64,000 bases of DNA from Eumeta japonica (Eukaryota; Arthropoda; Insecta; Lepidoptera; Psychidae), in the NCBI GenBank assembly GCA_005406025.1, contig BGZK01001037.1:62001-126000 (forward strand), written 5' to 3'. A program made the translations under genes and the position numbers. Numbering within the stretch: position 1 is the stretch's first letter; each line of letters starts with the position of its first letter. Shown here piece by piece: positions 52,733 through 62,560 of the stretch. Below the pieces are notes generated by a model that worked only from the letters and a program-made list of their open reading frames with translations, was not told the origin of the DNA and ran no database searches.

Positions 52733-55465
52733 CACGGATAATTAATATACACTTTGTTGTTAATATTTTTGGACGAAATAATATTACATTTTAGTACTAC
52801 ACGTAGTGACTGAGAAAACTCTCAATCTAGGGATGTATTAAATAATCGATTACTTTATCGATGTTTTGACACTTCGATCGGTATTAACACCCCTCTAAAA
52901 CAACGTTAAGTTTTTCGATTAATGAGTGTAATATTGTAAAAACGATGGTTCTGTGCTTTATCTAATAAAAGTAAAATTATTGTATGATTATGAAATCCAT
53001 AAGAAATAGACAGAACTTGTAAAATAATAAGATATAACAATTTAGATATTATCTTTAATATTTCATACATTTGTTTTGAAAAGTATTGTTTGGTGAAGTG
53101 AAACTGATAATGAAAACCATAAATGAGCATTGGAGCGGTTCAATGTTAATTATTTCAAGGATTATGATGAAATTTCTTTGAAATTGTTAAGGAACATAAA
53201 CTCATGAAATTGCATTTTGTGAAGTAGAATTAACGGTATACTATCAGCTAAATTCTAATTATGAGATTCTTGAGAAAACGATACGACACCTCAATGGGTA
53301 TATATATGCAACTATATTCATTGAGTATTTTTAAATAAAAAAAGAAAGAATTATTTAATGATGATAATAAATTAAATCAATCATGCGATATCTTATAAAT
53401 ATTGCAACTAACGCTGAGTGGAGCTCATTTCTAACGAAAATATATTATGTATAAGTTTTAAATAATAAGTAGTGTTATGGACTGTAAAATATAATGTGTT
53501 GTTTTTAATTGAAAAATTATTTGTCCAGACTTTGTATTACAAGTAGGTAGCTCTAATATTGTAACATAGGATACATGAATCATTGGCTTAGTTTATATCT
53601 TTGCGTTTTTTCACAAAAATAAAACTGTAAAACAACCACAAAGAAAAACGCACAGTTTTTTATCTTTCCTTTATAGAAGTTACTCATGTGATTTGTTCTA
53701 TCTTCGGAATTTTCGGGCAGATTTCCAATAAGAGCTTGGGTAGTTTATATAATTCCAGAAACGTCATAAAATTTTCAGTAACAACTGCATTTGCAGGTGA
53801 TATATTGAAATTACTGTTATAATGACCTATATAAATTTTTTCATAACTATTTACCACAAGGATTTTCAATTCCACAAGTTTTAGTAGAAAAGTATTGAAT
53901 GGACAAAAATACACACAGCCAAAAAAAATTAGTTTAGAAATGAAAAAATATTGAATTGGGACTTAAGCTATCTTTGGACTTAAAAATTAGAAAAAAACAA
54001 AACATTGAAAATAAATTTTCGTAGAGTCTCTGTACTCACTCAGCACGTAGAAATGAATTATCATAATATGCTTTCCTTACAAATTTTTAACAGTAAGGAG
54101 GTAACAACCCCATTTTTAAATAAGCTAATTTTTAACCAGTTATAAGTTGTTATATTAAGAAACAAATGGTATTGTACTATTTCTAAGTTGTTCTGTAATA
54201 TTAAATGTGCATATAAGTATGAAGTTATGGAAATTTGTGATAAAAGATACAAAGATACGTATGTATTTAAAGATATACGTAGTTTACAATTGTAAAATTA
54301 ATACGTATTCTAGCTAAGTGAGACTGTTAGAGAATTGGTTATATCGTAATTTACGATAGTATTACTGAATTTTATTATTCAAACAACCTAATATTATATA
54401 CTATTAGCATCATAATAATATACGTATCTGCTTATTTTTATGTCATTTAATTATCTCTATAAAACAAAATCAATCTATACTATAACCCCAAACCTTTTTA
54501 ATTTTTTTTTGTAATAGATAAATTGTCAGAAGTATTTGTTTGTCTAATCCAACGTTAAAAATTAAGTAATTATTTCGAATGCAGGAAACCATTGTCATTA
54601 TATATACTTCAGCTAATAGTGCACATTTTTCTAACTAACTACATTCCGTAGCCTACGGATAAAATGATATGGTTGAGGTGGCTCGTAAGAGGCTACCGAT
54701 AGGAGGAGCGTATTAGGGTGCGATTCTGTAATGTCGAAGAAACGCCTAGATGTGAAGGATTCTAAAAACTTATGTATTCTTATTCAAACTCATTATAAAG
54801 CAAAGTAAAAAATTATTGATGATATGTTTGATGAGGACATCATTATAAGCTCTATTCAAAATTTAAAGAGATGTGTTGTTATTTCAAGGCTTTTTATAAG
54901 CTATCTTTACTCTATTGACGGGTTACATTTTCATAATTATGATAAAAAGTGAACCCAATTTGTAAGACTACATAAATAATCTATACAATATCTGTAAATC
55001 ATATAGGATTAGTTTTTACCTTTAATACAGCAAGCGCTAAAACAATTACTATAATACATAGAGTATATTATTAAAAATAAGACTATAATCCATAGAAATC
55101 ATAGGACAAATCATAACTTCAATCTAATCGTATAGTCCACAGAACAATAATATACTAGCGCATAAAGTTGTGAAATCTGTGTTCTGAATGGTTCCATAAA
55201 CCCATGGTCAAGAGCTGTCAAATCTGTCAAAAAGTCGTAACAAAATAATTATAAAGGTTTTAAGGTTATGGATAAAACATTGGGGTTTAATAACAGTTGT
55301 AATATACACGTACTTCTTAGGTGATACTAAGATCAAACGTGATGCATCTTAGATCTACATGTTACATTTACAGTTAAACGTAATTTTCTATCTCTATCTA
55401 CGATTTTGATATTTCAACGAAAAGGATAATCTCTATTAAAGAGATAGTGCTTTTAGAAGTATACA
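52733..55465. other. Upstream region shared by TM9SF3 and NLE1
   Basis: These 2.7 kb separate two divergent genes. It is AT-rich, with a Jockey LINE scrap at 54640-54780 and no credible gene. The frames of 63-76 codons on the minus strand are compositional. Promoters of both genes should lie near its two ends. Confidence 0.55.
54640..54780 (-). mobile_element. Short 3' scrap of the Jockey-type LINE
   Basis: The phrases 'gtagcctacggataaaatga', 'gtgcgattctgtaatgtcga' and 'agaaacgcctagatgtgaag' align in order with 'gtggcctacggataaggtgg', 'tgtgatcccgcgatgtcgaa' and 'gaatcgcttcgatgcgtcct' at 6739-6852 of the LINE in the metalloproteinase intron. It is thus a relic of the same or a close family. 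Confidence 0.55.
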
Positions 55466-58400
55466 ATGGAAACACAATTTTCCAGTAGTGTTCTAGCAAA
55501 ATTCAAATCTGATAGCGGTGAAGATACTGGAAATCCACTTGATCTACCCTTGAATGTTACTAAAGATCAATTGCAACTTATTTGTAATGCTCTCTTACAA
55601 GAGGAGGACAAACCTTTCGTATTCTTCGTTAATGATGTTGAAATTACTACTACTTTAAAAGATGCTCTAGACATAAATAGTTTAAATTCAGAGCAATGTG
55701 TGGAGATTATATATCAACAGCAAGCTGTATTTAGGGTGCGTCCAGTAACAAGGTGTACAAGGTATGACTATAATTAATATCAATTATACTTAGTATGCAA
55801 ACATTATATTAAAACCTTGAAATTTTCAGCTCAATACCAGGGCATGCAGAAGCTGTTATCTCAACCAGTTTTAGTCCATCTGGAAAGGAACTCGCTAGTG
55901 GTTCAGGGGACACCACAGTTCGTTTTTGGGACTTAAGCACACAAACGCCTCTTCATGTGTGTAAAGGTTGAAATTTTTCAATTTTACTTTAACTTATGTA
56001 GTTATAATATTGCGCATAATTATTGTTATAAATATTAATGCACAGGTCACTCAAATTGGGTACTTTGCATCAGTTGGGCACCAGATGGTTCAAAATTGGC
56101 GTCGGCATGTAAAAATGGCAGGATAATTTTATGGAACCCTGTAACAGGCAATCAAATAGGAAAAAACATGGTAGGCCATAAACAATGGATTACAGCTTTA
56201 TCTTGGGAACCTTACCATAGGTATTGCAAAATAGTGTTCATTTTCATAAAATCTGGTTTGAAACATGAATTTGTTAACTAAAATATATACAAATAATAAT
56301 ATTTTATACTATAAACATACATATCAATATTATTTCTTTTTTAGAAATGCTGAATGTAGGAAATTGGCAAGTTCTTCAAAAGATGGAGATGTGAGGATAT
56401 GGGACACATTGACTGGGCTAACTTTACTAAGTTTGACAGGGCATGGTAAAGCTGTAACTTGTGTGAAATGGGGTGGTAGGGGATTAATTTACACATCCTC
56501 GCAAGACAGAACAATCAAGGTAAACTCAAAAAGAGGAGGTGGCAGCAAACTACATGAAATCCAATTATTTTTTGACTTTTATTCACTAAAAAATCTTAAA
56601 TAACATATGTTTCAAATAGTAGATTAAATATTAAACTTCTCAATTAAACAGTATGATTGATGTGAATTTATTAAGGCAATTAATGAATTAAAATACTATT
56701 TTACATTAGGTGTGGAGAGCTGATGATGGAGTATTGTGTCGAACATTAGAAGGACATGCTCATTGGGTAAATACTTTGGCCCTTAGCACAGACTATGTTC
56801 TAAGAACTGGGCCTTTTCATCCTGTCACTGATTCGCGAGCTGTTGTTATGGATAGTAAGTTTTATTTATATGCTACTGATTGTAAGAATAATAAAATAAA
56901 GTTTTACTAACTTGCCTAAATATCATTTGAAACGTAAAGCCTAAAAAAGTTATATGTTTTCAAAAGTTTATTGTGAAAAAATATCAGTGATGCAAAAGAG
57001 ATACAAATCATACTGTGTGGAAATATGTGGCATATACTGTTTAAGAAAATAAGACTTGAACTTTTAATATAGATAATTAAAAATATATATATTTTAAAAA
57101 AATCTACCTACACTAAAATACTTGTTTAGGTTCTATGTGAAGTGACTGTATGCCAGTTCTTTGTAGTATTTTAAGATTAAGATATAGTATAGAAAGTTAT
57201 CTCCATATTGTTTTCATCAGACTTCAAAAGTAATTTTCTCAAGTTATTTTGTCACACATATAGTTTTCTAAAAACCGTGGCTTAAGTTCTATGGGATGAA
57301 AAATTATATTTCAACATGATGACTTTTTTCATGCTTTATGTTGTGAAAACTTTCTAATAAAAAAATTAAAAGATGTTTTATGTAGGAATTGGAAACTTTT
57401 CAAAATGTTTGAACACATTCAAAAAACATTATTTCTGCATAAAACTTTGTTTTTTAATATACTTTCTGTTTGTATTCTATTTTGGTCTAATTCAAGTTAT
57501 ACTTTAGACCATAACGAAATAAAAAATCTCATAAATTAGATTTGATAGTGTGATTATACTTAATGGTACAATAAAAATTACTTAGTGTGAAATATTTTCA
57601 TTCATTATGTGTGAATCATGTCAAATTCTTGTAATATACATTGATTATAGAGGCATTTATAAAACTATTATCATGTAAGCTAAAATTTATAAAACCTAAA
57701 AATTGGATATTAAGCATAGCTACAGAAAATGTACAGTTACATTTAAATTAAAAAAAAATTATGAATTTGCTATTAGGAAACACCTGCCAGAAATAAGAAA
57801 CATGTTAGAGAAAAATATATTTGCTTATAGTATTTTAAAGTTTACGTTCCATTTTGTTTGTTTACCAACAGTGCATACACTAAAACAACGAGCACTTGAA
57901 AGGTATGAAACAGTTTGCCCTCAAGGTAACGAAAGATTAGTATCCGGGTCAGATGACTTTACACTTTTTCTGTGGCTTCCGGAAAAAGAAAAACGCCCAT
58001 TAGCTCGCATGACTGGTCATCAACAACTTGTCAACGATGTTAAATTTTCACCAGATACACGGTAAAGCTCAAAAAACATTTTTGTGTTAACATATTATTA
58101 TATGAAAAATAATCATGATGTATAAATATCATAAATGTTTTCACTTGTTTATTATTATTTATGACCATATATCTTTTCAGAATAATAGCTTCAGCATCTT
58201 TTGACAAATCAGTAAAACTTTGGGAAGCATCTTCTGGCAAATTTATAACTACTTTAAGAGGTCATGTGCAAGCTGTATACATGGTGGCATGGTCTGCTGA
58301 TTCAAGACTTCTATTGACTTCTAGTGCTGATTCAACTCTTAAAGGTCATTAAATATTGCAACTATAAATTCGAATTCACTATATTCTAAAATTCAATTTA

Positions 58401-60235
58401 AAAACAATAAATTCTCAGATCAAAGTGATATACAGTGGAATCTCAATAACTCACACGTCAAGGGAAATGCAAAAAAAATTGAGTTAACGAGTTTACGACT
58501 TAACAAGAACTTCGAGATACATATGACTGTCGACAAGGAACAAACATAATGTTCACAGCTGTGTTACTTAGAAAGTATCATGAATGTATTCATTCATTGC
58601 ACATGTACAAGACAAAAACAATAGATTAGAAGCCCCCGAAACCAAACATTCATTTTGGAATTTATTGCTATTATTTCGGGGAATTCCAAGTAAGATGTCA
58701 TTATATTTTACCAACTATGACTTACGAAGTCTCCTTTTTGAAATTTGAGTTATAGAGTATAAATATGTATTATCAATAATTCGTAGGGAAATAACATTTT
58801 GTTCGAGTTACAAAGTCTAAATAATTCAAGATACCGCATATTTAGGGTTTCATCGGAAAGGAATGGCAATTTTTTTCGACTTATTGAGGATTTCGACTTA
58901 ACGAGGTTCGAGTTATTGAGATTCCACTGTATTAAACTTTTATACTGTTTTTTGAAGTGAAAACTTCTTTAATGATGTTATGCACTTTTTGGGATGGGTA
59001 AAAAATGTTAAACTCGTGTCAGGGACCCGTGAACTGATCGAAAATTCATAAGACGGAGGGATGTAGACTGCTGGTGCGGCGTAGGAGAGGAAGTAATATC
59101 CTCCTCTCTTTCTACCGCGCAGCGAAAATGTATGCCTACTCCTACTGTTTCCTTTAAGCGGCGCAAGGCGCTTGCGCGAGTGTGCGTGTGTCTTTGTACC
59201 ACAGCCTGCTATGAATGGTGACTGCTGATGGCTCAACCATCTGTATACTTGTAAAATTCATGTAATTATAATAGTTCTGAAGTGTTACATTTTTAATGTA
59301 AGATAAATTGTCATGTTTGTGTACTATATATATTGCACAATAAATGAATATTGTATTTTACTACAAAAAATGATAAATAAAGCAATTCGTGCGAAATGAT
59401 TTACTAACCATTCCAAAATATTAAAAAATGGACAATGTTAATTTTCAAGTTTTCACTTCTGCCGACGCTCCTGGAGTACAACCCGTATTTTTTTTTATTT
59501 TTACACTATGTTCCAAAGTTTAATCTTTTCTTACACTAATTTTTTTATACAATTCAATGTTTTGTTGTGCCTAATATTTGGAGTAGTTTTAGGGAAATAC
59601 AATTTCACCCTTCTTTCCAAAATTCATTAAAAATTTATTTAGTTATTTAAGTATTTTCAAAATTACCTGTGTGAGTTTTAGATAATTAGAACTTGTGATT
59701 CACATATTCATTCTATTTGCAACTATGATAATGGGAAAATATGACATCTTATCAATGAGTAGCCATATAAAATTTTTGAGTGTTTGTACTGCACCCATAC
59801 ACTGTCTTTAAACATTTTTAATCACAATATTTTTTTTTATTTATTCACATCGAAACCTATAATTACTATGTTATAATCATGAATAATTCCATTATTCTTA
59901 ATTTTTTTTTCTAATGCTCTCATATGAGTAGATATATGTATGTATGTAAGTGTGATTACCTCAGAATTTGTCCAAATAACTTTTCATGGGAGTTTTATAG
60001 GAGTGTAACTCTCAATTTTTACAAACAAAAAAATATTTAATAAATTTACTAGCATTTAAGTTGGAATTTACCAATTTCCCTGTTTTTATCATTAAAATTT
60101 GTTTTCAGTTTGGAGCATGAAAACAAAAAAATTAGAAATTGATTTGCCAGGTCATGCTGATGAAGTTTATGCTGTTGACTGGTCACCGGATGGATCATGT
60201 GTAGCTTCAGGAGGAAAAGACAAAGTTCTTAAATT
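55466..60235 (+). CDS. NLE1: Notchless homologue NLE1 (WD-repeat ribosome assembly factor), 3' end open
   Basis: An NLE-domain WD40 protein that is released from pre-60S ribosomal particles by the Mdn1 (midasin) ATPase; in Drosophila it also modifies Notch signalling. Exons: 55466-55761, 55830-55966, 56046-56220, 56345-56519, 56710-56854, 57872-58061, 58181-58344, 60109-60235, all with GT-AG borders and matching phase, giving about 469 residues (human 485). Residues about 5-75 form the N-terminal NLE domain (FKSDSGED, PLDLPLNVT, YQQQAVFRVRPVTRC). WD repeats follow, with SSIPGHAEAV, TTVRFWDLST, GHSNWVLCISWAPDG, KDGDVRIWD, GHAHWVNTLALSTDYVLRTG, ERLVSGSDDFTLFLW, SASFDKSVKLWE and GHADEVYAVDWSPDG. 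The last exon ends KDKVLK followed by TTG and TAA. Either the gene stops there or GTAAGT is a donor and a tiny last exon lies beyond the window. Family members usually have a few more residues beginning with Trp. Confidence 0.95.
58433..58929. mobile_element. Pogo-like MITE, copy 3, intact ends (NLE1 intron 7)
   Basis: Perfect 20-base terminal inverted repeats, CAGTGGAATCTCAATAACTC at the left and its complement at the right, each next to TA (58431-58432 and 58930-58931). Inside, imperfect inversion continues ('gagttaacgagtttacgact' against 'tcgacttattgaggatttcg'). The length is 497 bases, without coding capacity. TA target, CAGT start and 'CTCAATAACTC' style point to a non-autonomous pogo/Tigger-group element. 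Two older copies lie in RBM19 introns. Confidence 0.85.
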
Positions 60236-60625
60236 GTAAGTATTGTAATTATGTATTACATCTAATAGAAGATGTAATTTGATGATATAAAAGAGGGAAT
60301 TCAGGAGGAGAAATCAAAATTCTTACATAGTATCACAATTTTTGAACAAAACTAGGCATGACTTGAGAGTTGCTGAAGTAACATTCAATAAAATCTATAT
60401 TCTGTTTATGCAGATCTGGTATTTATAATTTGAATTTTAAATTTGTCAAATAATTAAATTCAAAGTGGGATAGATTCAAAAATGACTACTGATATAAACT
60501 CATAACATATTATTAATAACTAGCTATGCATGTAGTATCCCAAATAAACATAGAATGATTTCCTTCATTTTTCTATATCCAGAGACCTCTTTTTCAATTA
60601 AGGTGCTCAACTATACACTATTAAA
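60236..60625. other. Intergenic or intronic AT-rich stretch after the last visible NLE1 exon
   Basis: No exon recognised. The words 'actagctatgcatgtagtat' near 60521 resemble the decayed head of a common lepidopteran repeat. I found no convincing last NLE1 exon here. Confidence 0.5.
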
Positions 60626-60633
60626 GTCTAAAG

Positions 60634-60845
60634 CAGGTGTGGGCAACCTTTGACATGTTGTGGGCCTAACTTTAGTGTGCAAATACATTCATGGGCCATG
60701 TTCAAAAAGTCGTGCATTTTAAAATAGTGTTCATAATTTTTAGCGATAGATGTCATACATGAAATTTTTCAAAATGTCTCGTGGGCCGGATCAAATCTCA
60801 TAGCCGGCCGGATGCAGCCCGCGGGCCAGTGGTTGTCCACATATG
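60634..60845. mobile_element. hAT-type MITE with 8-bp target duplication
   Basis: The 212-base element starts CAGGTGTGGGCAACC and ends in the near-complement GGTTGTCCACATATG (12 of 15 positions pair). It is flanked by gtctaaag at 60626-60633 and again at 60846-60853. An 8-base duplication and CAG(G)xGTGGGCAA termini are hallmarks of hAT elements. The subterminal 'gcagcccgcgggccagtg' is typical too. There is no coding capacity, so it depends on a transposase elsewhere. Confidence 0.88.
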
Positions 60846-60944
60846 GTCTAAAGTGACTTGGAGAATGTTAGTTTAATCATAATATCTCCTCCAACACCAA
60901 ATAAAAATGTTACTTTAGTTGCATATAATGGTTATTCTTCAAGC

Positions 60945-61000
60945 GGGCGCGCAGTCATCTGTAACGGGAGCGGGCGCGCGTAACCGAAAAGACGTATGGG
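60945..61000. repeat. Direct repeat of a GCGGGCGCGC motif
   Basis: The 10-base GCGGGCGCGC occurs twice about 30 bases apart in 'caagcgggcgcgcagtcat' and 'gggagcgggcgcgcgtaacc', in AT-rich surroundings. It could be a subterminal repeat of the piggyBac element to the right. That is a guess from position. Confidence 0.35.
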
Positions 61001-61212
61001 ATGAATAAAAGAAATAAAGCACTAATTATTTAATAATTATTTATTTATTTGTACTCAGATATATTATCATTGTCTTTAAAGTCTAAGTTGTCAAAAAAAA
61101 AAATTAAAATTATGAAAAAGAAACAATTATTAAACTAATTAACATAACTCAAATATTCTTTGGATCAAAACAAAAATTAGGAACACAAAACCCTTTTACA
61201 TAACTCAAACTA

Positions 61213-62490
61213 CGAGGGGCGGCTGATAAGTCGGCGGCATTAAATGAAAGAAAAGTACGAGTATTTTATTTTTCAATATAGTCTCCCTCAAGCGAAATAC
61301 ATTTTCACATCTGGTGTATAACGCCTTCAAACCGCTTAAAAATATTCCTTTCTTTGCAGTCAAAATGGCTTTCTACAGCCATCTTCATTAGATTGTCATC
61401 AACAAATCTACGACCACGTAACTCCTTTTAAATTGGAAAAAAGGAAATAGTCGCTGGGAGCTAGATCTGGGCTGTAGGGTGGGTGGTCAATTTCCGAGAA
61501 GTCCGTGTCCTTCAGGGCCTGCCTCGAAACCCGCGCCGTGTGGACAGATGCATTGTCTTGTAAAAACAGCACTCCGCGCGATAACTTCCCACGTCGCTTC
61601 TGTACGACTGCCTCTCGTGCCTGACCCAATAAATTCGCGTAATATTAGCCATTCATAGTAGTCCCCTTTGGCAAGTAATCAATTAGTAAAACACCTTCAC
61701 TATCCCAAAAAATTGTCGCCATAAACTTCGATGGCGACTTTTGAACCTTGAATTTCTTCGGCGGCCTTTCTCCTTTTTTCGTCCATTGCATGGACTCCTG
61801 TTTAGATTCCGGATCGTATTGACGAACCCAGGTTTAATCCACGGTTACAATTCGGTCGCAAATTTCGTCTATATTATCCCCGACTAACTCCAAAAAATCC
61901 TTACTTGTCTCAAGTCGCCGCTGCTTGTCAAACGGCGTTAGCATTTTTGGTACCCAACGCGCACTGATTTTTCTCATATTCATATGCTCGTGTATAATTT
62001 CTCCAACTCGTTCTTTACTAATCTGCAACTCTTCAGCTATCTGCCATGATTTTATTCTTCGGTCGGCTAGTACTAATTTTTCGATTTTTCAAACATTTTC
62101 CTCCGTCACTACCGTCACAGGACGCCCTGGGCAAGGATCATCTTCACAGCTCTCTCGTCCTTGTTGAAATAAGCGAGCCCATTTTTTGGCTATCGTATAC
62201 GAAGGCGCAGATTCCTGAAGAACTGATACCATGTCTTCAAAAATTTCTTTGGGTGTTGTTCCTTTCTTTACGAAGTACTTTATTACGGCGCGATGTTCAA
62301 TATTATTGAGATTTGACGATTCGGCTGACATGATGACGTTTGTGCTTCGACAGATAATTTGTTAATTACTTTAATAACGAAAGGAAGCTATATTTATACT
62401 AACAAGAAATGTCACAATTAGTGGTAATAGTTGTGAAATAATGAGTCATCGCTAAGTACCTTGGGCCGCGGACTTATCAGCCGCCCCTCG
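61213..62490 (-). mobile_element. Nearly intact mariner-type transposon (1278 bp)
   Basis: Perfect 20-base terminal inverted repeats (CGAGGGGCGGCTGATAAGTC at 61213, complement ending at 62490) stand directly beside TA on both sides. The single transposase frame runs on the minus strand from the ATG at 62331. Length, TIR length and TA target are all normal for mariner. The perfect TIRs show that the copy is recent, although the transposase is broken. It lies 70 bases from the piggyBac stop codon and may have landed in that element's 3' end. Confidence 0.93.
61255..62331 (-). pseudogene. Mariner transposase, interrupted by stops and frameshifts
   Basis: The protein starts MSAESSNLNNIEHRAVIKYF with a first helix-turn-helix, then YTIAKKWARLFQQGRES and the linker CPGRPVTVVTEENV. 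A frameshift lies near 62089. It resumes with RIKSWQIAEELQISKERVGEI and ARWVPKMLTPFDKQRR (WVPKxLT motif). The first catalytic Asp is present in IVTVD, but the next codon is TAA (about 61833). A second TAA follows TTMNG (about 61648). The QDNASVHTA block has the second Asp and HPPYSPDLAPSDYFLF the third, D34D spacing. A one-base indel after LKG shifts the tail; the old reading continues as LRGRRFVDDN. Four breaks in all, so this copy is inactive. Confidence 0.88.
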
Positions 62491-62560
62491 TAGTATATGT
62501 ACCTAGTCAAATTATAAAAAATACAAAATATATTCTTATTATATAAAATGAATTAAAGGT

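Noticed and set aside
52733..52735. Start of TM9SF3 at 52735
   Set aside because: The codon is GTG; the adjacent ATG at 52732 is the normal eukaryotic start and begins the signal peptide.
57703..57870. N-terminal extension of the NLE1 exon reading frame at 57703-58065
   Set aside because: The WD-repeat homology begins only after the acceptor at 57870-57871, and phases match the previous exon there; the upstream part is intron.
61925..62309. Plus-strand frames of 80 and 87 codons
   Set aside because: Antisense of the mariner transposase N-terminal half.
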